From NCBI RefSeq assembly GCF_002966125.1, contig NZ_CP027062.1, forward strand, positions 1,922,001 through 1,986,000: a stretch of 64,000 nt of DNA, written 5' to 3'. The stretch is from Pukyongia salina. Its GTDB lineage: Bacteria; Bacteroidota; Bacteroidia; Flavobacteriales; Flavobacteriaceae. This document shows, piece after piece, positions 1-8,758 of the stretch (positions are counted from its first letter, which is position 1; every line of letters starts with the position of its first letter). The position numbers and the translations under genes were made by a program. The notes beneath the pieces are model-generated. The model was not told where the DNA came from. It ran no database searches and saw nothing but the letters and a program-made list of their open reading frames with translations.

Positions 1-282
1 ACATGCCTCGTAGTGTACTGTAAGTACATTCACACCCAGATCTGCGAAAGTCTTGATATAGCGGTCCGGATCCACGATCATGAGATGGGTGTCCAGGGTT
101 TTGGTTGCATGTTTTGCGATCGCCTTGATCACAGGCATTCCGAAGGAAATATTAGGAACAAAAACGCCATCCATGACGTCTAGATGAAACCAATCGGCCT
201 CGCTTTTATTCACTATTTCACAATCTTTTTGAAGGTTGGCAAAATCTGCTGCCAGGATAGAGGGTGCAATTAGGGTGCTCAT
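1..282 (-). CDS. rpe: Ribulose-phosphate 3-epimerase, N-terminal part (cut by window edge)
   Basis: This enzyme interconverts ribulose 5-phosphate and xylulose 5-phosphate in the pentose phosphate pathway, in the cytoplasm. Only the first 94 codons lie in the window; the rest continues beyond position 1. The reverse-strand translation starts MSTLIAPSILAADFANLQ and carries the family motifs HLDVMDGVFVPNISFG (metal and substrate binding) and DTHLMI, which place it firmly in the Rpe TIM-barrel family. The ATG at 282-280 shares its A with the TAA stop of the upstream BLUF gene, so the two are likely translationally coupled. No separate promoter is visible. Confidence 0.95.
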   Translation of the reverse strand, partial: MSTLIAPSILAADFANLQKDCEIVNKSEADWFHLDVMDGVFVPNISFGMPVIKAIAKHATKTLDTHLMIVDPDRYIKTFADLGVNVLTVHYEAC

Positions 283-674
283 TATAATAGAAATGGTTCT
301 AGGATACCTTTTATGTATTTTACGTTTGGTGCATCTTCTATTTGATCCAGGTAAGATTCGATGGACGCTAATTCTTCCTTCGTTTTTACTATGCTGAATC
401 CCGATGCGTAATCAGCAAAAATGTTATACATGCTTTTCTTATTCAGAATTACAAAGATATTGCTGTGTCTTGAATCGACTTCAATTTTTGCGAATAATTT
501 TTTCAGTAGAGACTCTTCGCCTTCCAAAACCTGTAGAAATTTCCCGCTTTCATAAAGCAGTATACCTGTTATATTCATTAAGGTGTTATTTTCTACCGTG
601 AAATCGAAGAGATGCGTGAGTTCATCCTGGGTAATATTCGAGCGAGCACTACTCACATAACAAATGGTATGCAT
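282..674 (-). CDS. BLUF-domain blue-light sensor protein, single domain
   Basis: A 130-residue protein that is essentially one BLUF domain, a flavin-binding blue-light receptor fold. The flavin-contacting residues are present with the spacing known from AppA: Tyr6, Asn30 (+24) and Gln48 (+42), within NITGILLYESGKFLQVLEG. The pair usually written W-x-M-G on strand 5 is changed: Tyr89 stands at the Trp site and Ser91 at the Met site (ADYASGF). There is no output domain, so like PixD-type short BLUF proteins it would have to act through a partner. Its stop overlaps the rpe start by one base. It sits downstream of the rpoD terminator, so it probably has its own promoter, although I found no exact -7 box. 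Light sensing is inferred from the family. Confidence 0.88.
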   Translation of the reverse strand: MHTICYVSSARSNITQDELTHLFDFTVENNTLMNITGILLYESGKFLQVLEGEESLLKKLFAKIEVDSRHSNIFVILNKKSMYNIFADYASGFSIVKTKEELASIESYLDQIEDAPNVKYIKGILEPFLL

Positions 675-748
675 ATAATGTTAGGTTGTTTCTGGCAAGA
701 TAGAAAAACTAATTCAGTTAGATTGAAATATCTGAAGATCATATAATT

Positions 749-775
749 AAAAACCCCCGGTAATCAGCCGGGGGT
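749..775 (-). terminator. Rho-independent terminator of rpoD
   Basis: Stem CCCCCGG (754-760) pairs with CCGGGGG (768-774) around a 7-base loop. Read on the minus strand it is followed by a run of five T (753-749). It lies just downstream of rpoD. Confidence 0.85.
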
Positions 776-831
776 CATTCATCAATCAAAAAACGAACAG
801 TTATTTTATAAACTGTTGTTGCTGTTACTGG

Positions 832-1695
832 TTATCCCAGATATGTCTTAAGGATCTTACTTCTTGAAGTATGCTTCAGTCTGCGGATCGCTTTTTCTTT
901 AATTTGTCTAACTCGCTCACGGGTTAAGTCGAAAGTTTCGCCAATTTCTTCCAAAGTCATTGGATGTTGATCTCCAAGACCGAAATACAGTCGAATTACA
1001 TCGGCTTCCCGAGGCGTTAAAGTTTCCAGAGCTCGTTCGATCTCCGTGCGGAGTGATTCGTGCAATAAGGTTCTGTCCGGATTTGGAGATTCTCCACTAC
1101 GTAATACATCGTAGAGGTTAGAGTCTTCACCTTCCACTAAAGGAGCGTCCATAGATACGTGACGGCCACTATTTTTCATAGATTCCTTCACGTCGTTTAT
1201 GGTCATATCCAGTTCCTTGGCAATTTCTTCGGCAGATGGCGGACGTTCGTGCGCTTGCTCTAGAAATGCAAAGGTTTTATTGATCTTATTGATACTTCCA
1301 ATCTTATTCAGGGGAAGGCGAACAATTCTCGATTGTTCCGCCAGGGCCTGAAGAATGGATTGACGAATCCACCAAACAGCATAGGAAATAAATTTGAATC
1401 CCCTGGTTTCGTCAAAACGTTGTGCTGCTTTAATAAGCCCAAGGTTACCCTCGTTGATCAAATCGGGGAGAGTAAGTCCTTGATTTTGGTATTGTTTTGC
1501 TACCGAAACCACGAAACGCAAATTGGCTTTTGTTAACTTTTCCAGCGCACGTTGATCACCCGCTTTTATGCGTTGTGCCAACTCTACTTCTTCGTCTGCG
1601 GTGATTAAGTCAACTTTACCAATTTCCTGTAGATACTTGTCTAAAGAAGCAGTTTCTCTGTTAGTAACCTGCTTCGTAATTTTAAGTTGTCTCAT
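832..1695 (-). CDS. rpoD: Primary RNA polymerase sigma factor, RpoD/SigA
   Basis: This is the housekeeping sigma factor that directs RNA polymerase to promoters. It has 287 residues, the usual short Bacteroidota form without region 1.1. Region 1.2 lies near residues 18-50 ([16 protein letters not shown]), region 2 near 55-125 ([18 protein letters not shown], then [15 protein letters not shown]), region 3 near 126-200, and region 4 at 215-285 with the helix-turn-helix [19 protein letters not shown]. Bacteroidota sigma factors of this type recognise TAnnTTTG rather than the TATAAT-like box, and that element recurs throughout this window. The gene is monocistronic, with a strong terminator. The 277 bases upstream hold no exact TAnnTTTG for it. 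Confidence 0.97.
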   Translation of the reverse strand: MRQLKITKQVTNRETASLDKYLQEIGKVDLITADEEVELAQRIKAGDQRALEKLTKANLRFVVSVAKQYQNQGLTLPDLINEGNLGLIKAAQRFDETRGFKFISYAVWWIRQSILQALAEQSRIVRLPLNKIGSINKINKTFAFLEQAHERPPSAEEIAKELDMTINDVKESMKNSGRHVSMDAPLVEGEDSNLYDVLRSGESPNPDRTLLHESLRTEIERALETLTPREADVIRLYFGLGDQHPMTLEEIGETFDLTRERVRQIKEKAIRRLKHTSRSKILKTYLG

Positions 1696-1944
1696 TAAGG
1701 TTTGTCCTTTCTTAAGTTAAATTCGCTTTCGTATTGAGTTATACGTAAAAAGGATGCAAATTGTTACAAAAGGTTGTTTATTTTTCGGTAAAACGAGTGT
1801 TTTTCTGGGCTAACAGAGCTATAAATTTACAAAAGCTATTAGAAAAAATCAAATCTGAAAATTGAATACCTAAGATAATAGCATATTTAATTGAGGTATT
1901 TAGGGTTACCAATTCAAACTTTAATTGCAATTTACTTATAAAAC

Positions 1945-1971
1945 CTAAAAAACCTCCCGGCGGAGGTTTTT
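1945..1971 (-). terminator. Terminator of hybrid histidine kinase gene
   Basis: Stem AACCTCC (1951-1957) pairs with GGAGGTT (1962-1968) with a 4-base loop. The A run at 1947-1952 becomes the T tract on the minus strand. Confidence 0.8.
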
Positions 1972-1972
1972 C

Positions 1973-4690
1973 TTACTTATGACGTAACTCGATGAGCAGC
2001 AAATTCACTTCCAGAAGTGCTTTTGTATACATCTGGTTGAAGACAGTAAAATGTTTCTTAGCCTCTTCAATTCCTTCTTTCTTGATGATATTGCTTTCAA
2101 TTTGCTGCAAATGGTGCCCGTGAACGGTCATGCCCAGATTCATAAAACTGGATTTCATTTTATGGGCCAGCGAACTCGCCCTCGAATAGTATTCCCTCTC
2201 AATACAGGTTCGTAAACTCTTATGATCTTCGGGGGTGGTTTGGATAAATACTTCAAGTAAGGAAGAGATGAACTCTTCGTCATTATCGAAGGTTTCCTTT
2301 AGTAAATTCATATCCACACTTCGGCTCTCCTTTTCTTTTATTTCTGAAGCGGATGTTACCATTTCCGACTGTAATTGAGGTTCGAATTTCTCGTCGGAGA
2401 TAAGCCAGAACAGCACTTCCTTCACTGCTTCTTCGCTTAATGGTTTAGTGAGGTAGAAATCTATTCCCGCTTTAATGGCACTTTTGCGTGCCTCCGGGAA
2501 TACATCTGCCGAACAGGCGACGATCGGTACTTTTTTAATGGCGTCCTTATTAGAATTTCGTATAGACGAAATAGCTTCTATCCCGTTCATTACTGGCATG
2601 TGCATATCCATCAGGATGAGGTCGTAATTAGATTTGTCCTGTTCGAATATTTCCACGGCCTCCTGGCCATTTTCGGCTATATCCACACTAACATTAAGGT
2701 TGTTGAGGAGTTGCCTGATATAGAACTGATTCATTTTATTATCCTCTGCAACCAAAACTTTCAGCCCTTCGAGTTTCTTATCTTGCCTTACGTAAGTCTT
2801 GATCGAGTCGTTCAAACTCTTAAGGTTACTTCGCTTGAACGGAAGAACAAATTTAAATTCGGAACCTTTATTTACCACACTGGTTGCATTGAAATCTCCA
2901 TTCTGCATATTGATGAGTTCTTTGGTGATGGCGAGCCCTAGACCAGTTCCGGCGATCTCCGAATCCTCCCTATTCTCAACCTGGAAGAAACTATCGAAGA
3001 TCCTTTTGAGGTTTTCTTTAGATATCCCTATCCCTGTATCTTTTACCTTGAATTGCAGTTTTATTTCATTTTCGTACTCGGCCAGTAAACTTACCGAGAT
3101 GCTTACTTGTCCTTTTTTAGTGAATTTTATGGCGTTACCAATAAGATTGGTGAGGATCTGGTTGAGACGGTATTGATCACCAATCACTATGTCTGGGATA
3201 TTCTCATCCATTTCTGAAATTAGTTCAAGCCCTTTTTCACGTGCTTTTATTTCGAATCCGTCTGAAAGATTCTCAACCACCTTACGTAAATTAAAGTCGA
3301 TGGATTGGAGAGTAAGCTTTCCGGCTTCAATTTTTGAGAAATCCAGGATGTCATTTACAATGGAGAGCAGATTTTTAGCGGAGAAGTCGATACCTTCTAT
3401 ATTCTTGCGCAGAGTTGAATTATCATCTGAAGCTCCTTTTTTAATGATCTCGGAGAGTCCAAGGATCACGTTAAGAGGGGTTCTAATTTCATGACTCATA
3501 TTAGAAAGGAAAGTAGACTTCGCCTTTGCGGTACGTTCTGCATTCACCTTTGCTTCGCGAATGGCCTCCATCATGTGTTTTTTATGACTAATATTCTTAA
3601 GGAAAACACTGTAAGTGGACTTATCGCTAGTATAATTATTAGTGATCGAGATCTCGTAATCGTCGTTTACACCATCGATGTTCGATATAATGGTCTCGAT
3701 TCGTTTTCCCAGGATCACGCTGGGGATGGAAGAATCCACCCGATTGATGTCCTGAGATAATCCGCGGTTAATTTCCTGGGGTAAAAATTCCCTTAGGTTA
3801 TGTGATTGAAGTTCAGATGGGCTCAACCCAAGAATTCGCAAAGCGGTATTATTACCCTGTATGATACGTAGGCGATCATCTATTAAAAGAAATCCATCCA
3901 GCATATTCTCAAGTACAGCCTTGTACTGAGATACATTTAATTGGTTAGGATTAACCTGTTCAATTTTATCGGTTACGGCGATCAGTTTTCTAACCGGTGT
4001 TCCTTCGGGTTTATTTTCCTCGCTTGGAACAAGGTCTTTAACGATCATCAAGGATTTTAGTGGTTGGTATATTTTACTGAATGTTGTGAAACTATCGTAA
4101 TAGTAGTTTTCTATATCTCTGGTGCCAACTACTTCTGCAAGTTTCGAATAGATCTCCAGAGAAGCTTCTTTAAGTCTGCGTAAAAGATTTATGCGTTCAA
4201 CGATATTGAATTCGAAGGTATCCGGAAATTGAATGTTAATGCGTTCAAACCAATCCTTAACCAATTCGTTTTTACAATTGTCCCGCAAAATTCGTTTCAG
4301 AACAAATTTCAGAAAGAGACGAGAAAGGTGCACACCCTGGTTCTGTTCGCTTTCCAATAGAAGTTTGAAGGTAACGGTGTTTAGGAGTTCGGGAAATTTA
4401 CCCTGGATATCCAATCGTAATTGATCCCTTGTAGATATATATCTGGGATCTTTATCTATAAGGTATTCTTCGAATTTAAAATAGTACTGTGCTAATTGCA
4501 GATCGGCGAAGAATGGATCTTCATCAAATTCTAATTCAGACAGTTGTGTTTGTAATCCGGAAAGGTGGATCGAATTGGAGGCAAGATCATAGAGATGTAC
4601 CAGGATGTGTCTCCTGGGATCGGTACATACCTGCTTATCAACTTCCTTTGCCTCGTTCTTTACGAACAGACGATTTATAAGAGTGTTCAT
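1973..4690 (-). CDS. Soluble hybrid sensor histidine kinase (PAS-HisKA-HATPase-REC-HPt)
   Basis: About 905 residues from the ATG at 4690; the reading frame is open upstream to a TTG at 4726, but the ATG is the more likely start. The order is an N-terminal helical region of about 245 residues that I do not recognise, a PAS domain (about 250-370), HisKA with phospho-acceptor His400 in SHEIRTPLNVILG, HATPase_c with N box NLIGNAIKFT, G1 DTGIGI and G2 GTGLGLAI, a receiver domain with Asp695 in LMDMHMPVMNG, and a C-terminal HPt domain with His843 in LAHKMKSSF. No membrane segment or signal peptide is visible, so it should sense a cytoplasmic cue. The phosphorelay His-Asp-His is complete, but the final response regulator is not next door. 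Confidence 0.93.
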   Translation of the reverse strand: MNTLINRLFVKNEAKEVDKQVCTDPRRHILVHLYDLASNSIHLSGLQTQLSELEFDEDPFFADLQLAQYYFKFEEYLIDKDPRYISTRDQLRLDIQGKFPELLNTVTFKLLLESEQNQGVHLSRLFLKFVLKRILRDNCKNELVKDWFERINIQFPDTFEFNIVERINLLRRLKEASLEIYSKLAEVVGTRDIENYYYDSFTTFSKIYQPLKSLMIVKDLVPSEENKPEGTPVRKLIAVTDKIEQVNPNQLNVSQYKAVLENMLDGFLLIDDRLRIIQGNNTALRILGLSPSELQSHNLREFLPQEINRGLSQDINRVDSSIPSVILGKRIETIISNIDGVNDDYEISITNNYTSDKSTYSVFLKNISHKKHMMEAIREAKVNAERTAKAKSTFLSNMSHEIRTPLNVILGLSEIIKKGASDDNSTLRKNIEGIDFSAKNLLSIVNDILDFSKIEAGKLTLQSIDFNLRKVVENLSDGFEIKAREKGLELISEMDENIPDIVIGDQYRLNQILTNLIGNAIKFTKKGQVSISVSLLAEYENEIKLQFKVKDTGIGISKENLKRIFDSFFQVENREDSEIAGTGLGLAITKELINMQNGDFNATSVVNKGSEFKFVLPFKRSNLKSLNDSIKTYVRQDKKLEGLKVLVAEDNKMNQFYIRQLLNNLNVSVDIAENGQEAVEIFEQDKSNYDLILMDMHMPVMNGIEAISSIRNSNKDAIKKVPIVACSADVFPEARKSAIKAGIDFYLTKPLSEEAVKEVLFWLISDEKFEPQLQSEMVTSASEIKEKESRSVDMNLLKETFDNDEEFISSLLEVFIQTTPEDHKSLRTCIEREYYSRASSLAHKMKSSFMNLGMTVHGHHLQQIESNIIKKEGIEEAKKHFTVFNQMYTKALLEVNLLLIELRHK

Positions 4691-4874
4691 TTGGGGGCTT
4701 CTTATAAGGAAGGAAAATTCCTTCAAAAGCCAATGTAGTATATTCCTACAAAAAACCTAATACGATTCGATGTAATGCAAATAAATCCCTATGAAAGGGC
4801 ATTTTATTACATTAATTCAGGTAAGAAAATTACTTGTCTACACCTAATTGACTGTACACTAGCGGTTAATTAAA

Positions 4875-4908
4875 CAAAAAAGCCAGCTGTTTCTAGCTGG
4901 CTTTTTTA
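4875..4908 (-). terminator. Terminator of pnp
   Basis: Stem AGCCAGCT (4881-4888) pairs with AGCTGGCT (4895-4902) with a 6-base loop, flanked by A6 and T6 runs. It works for the minus-strand pnp. Confidence 0.88.
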
Positions 4909-4925
4909 TGAAATTAGATCTTTAA

Positions 4926-7133
4926 TTAATCTCTTTTCTTATTATCTCTGCTGCGGTTATCCCGTCCTCGGTTGTTGTTATCACGACGTGGCGGTCTTTC
5001 CTTATAGCCTTCCGGCTTAGGCAGTAACGCTTTACGTGATACTTTTTCCTTGCGGGTTCTCGAATCGATACCGAAGTATTTAACATCGAATACATCACCC
5101 ATGTTCACTACATCGGTTACATTTTCGGTGCGTTCCCAAGCTAGTTCTGAAACGTGAAGTAATACTTCGTTACCAGGAGCGTCAATGTATTCTACAACGG
5201 CTCCGAAATCGAGTATCTTAATAACTTTTACTTCGTAAACACTTCCAACCTCGGGTTTGAAGGTAATAGAGTCGATCTTGGCCAATACGGCATCAATTCC
5301 AGCCTGGTCGGTTCCAAGGATCTCTACAATTCCTTCTTCCGTCACAGGATCTTCGTTGATAACGATAGTGGTTTTGGTCTCTTTCTGAAGTTCCTGGATC
5401 ACTTTTCCTCCGGGGCCAATTAGTGCTCCGATAAATTCATTAGGAATAGTGGTCGTAACCATTTTAGGTGCATGAGGTTTTACATCAGCGTTTGGCTGAG
5501 CGATTGTCTCTGTAAGCTTGTTCAGGATGTGTAAACGACCATCACGTGCTTGCTTCAATGCATTGATCAGGATCTCATAGCGTAAACCTTTTATCTTGAT
5601 GTCCATCTGGCAGGCGGTGATCCCGTCGGCAGTACCGGTAACTTTAAAGTCCATATCACCTAAGTGATCTTCATCTCCAAGGATATCGGAAAGAACAGCG
5701 TATTTTCCGGAATCGCCATCAGAAATAAGTCCCATCGCAATTCCCGAAACAGGCTTTTTAAGTTGTACTCCGGCATCCATAAGTGCCATGGTCCCACTAC
5801 AAACGGTTGCCATGGAAGAAGAACCGTTAGATTCTAAAACTTCACTTACTACACGAACTGTATACGGGCAATCTTCGGGAATCATTCCCTTTAGTGCGCG
5901 TTGTGCCAGGTTTCCGTGACCGATCTCTCTACGGGATGTCCCGCGAATTGGTCTTGCTTCCCCAGTAGAGAAAGGAGGGAAGTTATAATGTAGGTAGAAT
6001 GTTTCTTCTCCTTCAAAAGACGGCATATCGATCTGGTTGGCTTCTCTGGAGGTTCCCAGGGTTACCGTAGCCAATGCCTGAGTCTCTCCACGGGTGAATA
6101 TCGCAGATCCGTGTGTGGAGGGTAAATAATCCACTTCACACCAAATAGGCCGAACTTCGTCCGTTTTTCTTCCGTCCAGTCGCAGTCCTTCGTTTAGGGT
6201 AAGGTCGCGAATAGCTTCTTTTTCCGCTTTGCGGTAATATTTCTTAACCAGTTCTCCCACCTCTTCCAGTTCTTCTTCGGTAAAGGTTGCGAGTATTTCG
6301 TCTTTAATGGCTGAGAAAGCTTCGCTTCGCTCATGCTTGGCAGAACCTGCCTTCGCGATAGCGTATACTTTATCGTAGGCCATGCTGTGTACTTTCTTTT
6401 CAAGTTCTTCATCTTCAGGTTCCCCTTCGTATTCACGAACTTCTTTTCTTCCTACCGCATCGGCCAATTTCATTTGAGCGTCGATCTGCACCTTGATGGC
6501 TTCATGAGCGAATTCTATGGCTTCCACCATTTCTTCTTCCGAGATCTCTTTCATCTCTCCTTCAACCATCATTACAGAGTCTGCAGAGGCTCCGATAACC
6601 ATGTCCAGGTCCGATACTTCAAGCTGCTCACGAGTAGGATTAATAACAAGTTTACCGTCCACTCGCCCTACGCGTACTTCCGAGATAGCACATTCGAAGG
6701 GAAAATCGGATAACTGAATTGCAGCCGATGCGGCCAATCCAGCCATTGCGTCCGGCATTACATTTTCGTCGTGAGACATAAGTTGGATCATAACCTGGGT
6801 CTCCGCATGGTAATCTTTTGGGAAAAGTGGTCTAAGCACACGGTCCACCAAACGCATGGTAAGGATCTCTCCGTCGCTGGGACGCGCCTCTCTTTTAAAG
6901 AAACCGCCAGGGTATCTACCGGAGGCAGCAAATTTCTCACGATAATCTACTGTTAAGGGTAGAAAATCTACATCACTTTGTTTGTAATTAGATACTACGG
7001 TACATAGTAGCATACAATTTCCGGATCGAACCACTACAGAGCCATGGGCCTGTTTAGCCAGTTTTCCGGTTTCGATGGATATTTCTCTTCCATCACCAAG
7101 GTCTATGACCTCTTTAAATACATTAGGTATCAT
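4926..7133 (-). CDS. pnp: Polyribonucleotide nucleotidyltransferase (PNPase)
   Basis: A 735-residue phosphorolytic 3'-5' exoribonuclease that degrades mRNA to nucleoside diphosphates, usually as a trimer. The order is RNase PH domain 1, an alpha-helical linker, RNase PH domain 2 ([20 protein letters not shown]; active-site acidic motif in [14 protein letters not shown]), a KH domain ([19 protein letters not shown]) and an S1 domain ([19 protein letters not shown]). The C-terminal 25 residues are rich in Arg, Asn and Asp, a disordered RNA-binding-like tail common in Bacteroidota homologues. It follows rpsO, the conserved rpsO-pnp arrangement. The leader between the two carries nested hairpins that could serve autoregulation. 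Confidence 0.98.
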   Translation of the reverse strand: MIPNVFKEVIDLGDGREISIETGKLAKQAHGSVVVRSGNCMLLCTVVSNYKQSDVDFLPLTVDYREKFAASGRYPGGFFKREARPSDGEILTMRLVDRVLRPLFPKDYHAETQVMIQLMSHDENVMPDAMAGLAASAAIQLSDFPFECAISEVRVGRVDGKLVINPTREQLEVSDLDMVIGASADSVMMVEGEMKEISEEEMVEAIEFAHEAIKVQIDAQMKLADAVGRKEVREYEGEPEDEELEKKVHSMAYDKVYAIAKAGSAKHERSEAFSAIKDEILATFTEEELEEVGELVKKYYRKAEKEAIRDLTLNEGLRLDGRKTDEVRPIWCEVDYLPSTHGSAIFTRGETQALATVTLGTSREANQIDMPSFEGEETFYLHYNFPPFSTGEARPIRGTSRREIGHGNLAQRALKGMIPEDCPYTVRVVSEVLESNGSSSMATVCSGTMALMDAGVQLKKPVSGIAMGLISDGDSGKYAVLSDILGDEDHLGDMDFKVTGTADGITACQMDIKIKGLRYEILINALKQARDGRLHILNKLTETIAQPNADVKPHAPKMVTTTIPNEFIGALIGPGGKVIQELQKETKTTIVINEDPVTEEGIVEILGTDQAGIDAVLAKIDSITFKPEVGSVYEVKVIKILDFGAVVEYIDAPGNEVLLHVSELAWERTENVTDVVNMGDVFDVKYFGIDSRTRKEKVSRKALLPKPEGYKERPPRRDNNNRGRDNRSRDNKKRD

Positions 7134-7150
7134 TTAATTGTTTTTCTAGA

Positions 7151-7178
7151 GTGCTAAACATCCAATGAGGGATAGCAC
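7151..7178 (-). promoter_or_regulatory. Hairpin in the pnp leader, proximal
   Basis: GTGCTA (7151-7156) and TAGCAC (7173-7178) form a 6-bp stem with a 16-base loop, ending 17 bases before the pnp ATG. In the transcript it sits directly upstream of the ribosome-binding region. A regulatory role is inferred. Confidence 0.5.
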
Positions 7179-7185
7179 GATTAAT

Positions 7186-7238
7186 TTGGTCAGCGACCGG
7201 TCTTCGGTCGTAAGTTGTGTTGTTGTGTGGTTGACCAA
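7186..7238 (-). promoter_or_regulatory. Nested stem-loops in the pnp leader, distal
   Basis: The outer stem TTGGTCA (7186-7192) pairs with TGACCAA (7232-7238). Inside it, CGACCG (7194-7199) pairs with CGGTCG (7205-7210) over a 5-base loop. The arrangement resembles a processing or autoregulatory structure between rpsO and pnp. The function is inferred, since enterobacterial pnp is autoregulated through its leader. Confidence 0.55.
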
Positions 7239-7293
7239 TGAAAAACCTAAGGGTAGCTTTTCTTATATGTTCAGAATCTCTTCCGAAGAAAAT

Positions 7294-7320
7294 AAAAAGG
7301 GACACCATAGTATCCCTTTT
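7294..7320 (-). terminator. Terminator or attenuator after rpsO
   Basis: Stem AAAAGGGA (7295-7302) pairs with TCCCTTTT (7313-7320) with a 10-base loop, followed on the minus strand by a T-rich tract. It lies immediately after rpsO, so it may end most rpsO transcripts or allow partial read-through into pnp. Confidence 0.7.
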
Positions 7321-7323
7321 ATA

Positions 7324-7593
7324 TTATTTACGTAATCCTAGTTCTTTTACGATCGCACGGTAGCGCAAAATATCCTTCTTCATTAAGTAATCAAGCAGTG
7401 CTCTACGTTTACCTACCAGTTTTACTAAAGACCGCTCACTGTTGTAATCTTTGTGATTAGCTTTCAGGTGCTTGGTTAGGTGATCGATACGGTGAGTGAA
7501 CAATGCGATCTGCCCTTCTGCAGAACCGGTATCGCTCTCAGACTTACCGTGTTTTTTAAAAATGTTTTTCTTTACTTCTGGTGTTAAATACAT
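7324..7593 (-). CDS. rpsO: 30S ribosomal protein S15
   Basis: An 89-residue protein, the normal length for S15, which binds the central domain of 16S rRNA during 30S assembly. The family motifs are clear: GSAEGQIALFTHRIDHLTKHL, with the conserved HKKD-like segment as NHKDYNSERSLVKLVGKRR, and the C-terminal LDYLMKKDILRYRAIVKELGLR (each only partly quoted here). An exact -7 box lies 58 bases upstream, giving a leader of about 50 bases in which S15 autoregulation could act. The next gene downstream is pnp, as in many bacteria. Confidence 0.98.
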   Translation of the reverse strand: MYLTPEVKKNIFKKHGKSESDTGSAEGQIALFTHRIDHLTKHLKANHKDYNSERSLVKLVGKRRALLDYLMKKDILRYRAIVKELGLRK

Positions 7594-7651
7594 GCCAATA
7601 TTATTTAAATGATTTTTATGTATATGATGACCTCTTTGATCTATCAGCCTG

Positions 7652-7659
7652 CAAAATTA
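7652..7659 (-). promoter_or_regulatory. rpsO promoter -7 box
   Basis: Minus-strand TAATTTTG matches TAnnTTTG exactly and lies 58 bases before the rpsO ATG. No clear -33 TTG was found. Confidence 0.55.
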
Positions 7660-7774
7660 CAAAAACTGTGGATAATATTATTCATTTTTTTGTGAATTTC
7701 TCTATTTCGTATACTTAATTAAACCTTTAAACGTTAAAGAAGTCATAACAACAATAACTTAAAACACTATTCGA

Positions 7775-8605
7775 ATGAAAACTTATGTAAAGAAAACGGC
7801 CCTAATTTCTTTTGTTGCCGCGGGATTATTGCTATTTAGTTGTAGTAAGAACGACGATAGCGGCGACGATGGTTCGGTTAATTTTTCTGCTGAAAATACA
7901 GCCCGTGCCGCCCAGGCGGATAACGTGGTGGAAGGATCTTTTAATATAATGGAAAGCGGCTATGTGGAAGTGGAAGAAGGAAGAAGTAACAGTATTTCTC
8001 TATTTCCAAACTGCACCGTGATCACGATCACTCCCGATGGGAATGGCGGAGGAACGATCCTTCTTGATTTTGGCGATGGATGCCAGTTAAACAATGGTGC
8101 CCAGGTTACGGGAAGTATCCTACTGGAATACGGCCCCATAGATGGAGGAACCAGAACCATTAATTATACCTATCAAAGCTTTACCTACAATAACAATGCT
8201 GTTACCGGAGGCGGTGTGATCGTGCGAACTATTGCCAACTCAAACGGTAATCCACAATCCACAGCCACCGAAAATATCACCGTAAGTTTCCCAGGAACTG
8301 AAATTACTGCCACCCGTGAAGGAACACGTACTATCGAATGGGTAGAAGGTGTTGGAAGCGGTACCTGGGCAGATAATGTTTTCCATATCACCGGAAACTG
8401 GGATACAGTGTTTACTAATGGTTTTAGCCGTAGTGGTGAAGTAACAGAAACCCTGGTGAGAAAATTATCATGTATCTACCTGGTAAGCGGGGTACTTGAA
8501 ATTCAACAAGAAGGTTTCACCGGAGCGATCGATTGGGGAAATGGTAGTTGCGACAACCAGGCAACCCTGATCATTAACGGACAAGAATACCCTATTTTAT
8601 TATAA
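7775..8605 (+). CDS. Hypothetical lipoprotein, tandem paralogue 1
   Basis: A 276-residue predicted outer-membrane or periplasmic lipoprotein. The N-terminus MKTYVKKTALISFVAAG runs into a lipobox ending LFSC, with Cys23, then an acidic linker (KNDDSGDDGS), as usual for exported lipoproteins of this phylum. The mature part is beta-rich and has four further Cys in FPNC, FGDGC, LSC and GNGSC contexts that are conserved in the next gene. I do not recognise a named domain. It is about 45% identical by eye to the following protein over the C-terminal 170 residues, and the two genes have the same orientation and terminator stem, so they are a tandem duplication. Function unknown. Confidence 0.85.
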   Translation: MKTYVKKTALISFVAAGLLLFSCSKNDDSGDDGSVNFSAENTARAAQADNVVEGSFNIMESGYVEVEEGRSNSISLFPNCTVITITPDGNGGGTILLDFGDGCQLNNGAQVTGSILLEYGPIDGGTRTINYTYQSFTYNNNAVTGGGVIVRTIANSNGNPQSTATENITVSFPGTEITATREGTRTIEWVEGVGSGTWADNVFHITGNWDTVFTNGFSRSGEVTETLVRKLSCIYLVSGVLEIQQEGFTGAIDWGNGSCDNQATLIINGQEYPILL

Positions 8606-8618
8606 AATATCATCAATT

Positions 8619-8650
8619 AAAAAAGCCGCTCATTCGAGCGGCTTTTTTTA
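8619..8650 (+). terminator. Terminator of lipoprotein paralogue 1
   Basis: Stem AGCCGCTC (8624-8631) pairs with GAGCGGCT (8636-8643) with loop ATTC and a T7 tail. The 8-bp stem is identical to that after the second paralogue. Confidence 0.9.
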
Positions 8651-8758
8651 TGTAAATAATTGATAAACAGCTAAATAAAGTTAAAAATAATCAAACTTTG
8701 TTTAAACTTTCTTCTAAAAAATGAGTCAAAATGATACTAACTTTTAAATACTTGTATC

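Noticed and set aside
282-674. Open frames on the plus strand inside the BLUF gene (404-601) and similar long antisense frames in pnp, kinase and protease genes
   Set aside because: They have no start context, no conserved motif and mirror the codon bias of the real gene on the other strand.
1865-1900. Inverted repeat AATACCT/AGGTATT upstream of rpoD
   Set aside because: Only 7 bp with a 22-base AT-rich loop, in an AT-rich gap; chance is a fair explanation.
7123-7308. A 61-codon frame between pnp and rpsO
   Set aside because: It overlaps the pnp start and the leader hairpins, and the predicted peptide has no recognisable feature. The region is better explained as regulatory RNA.
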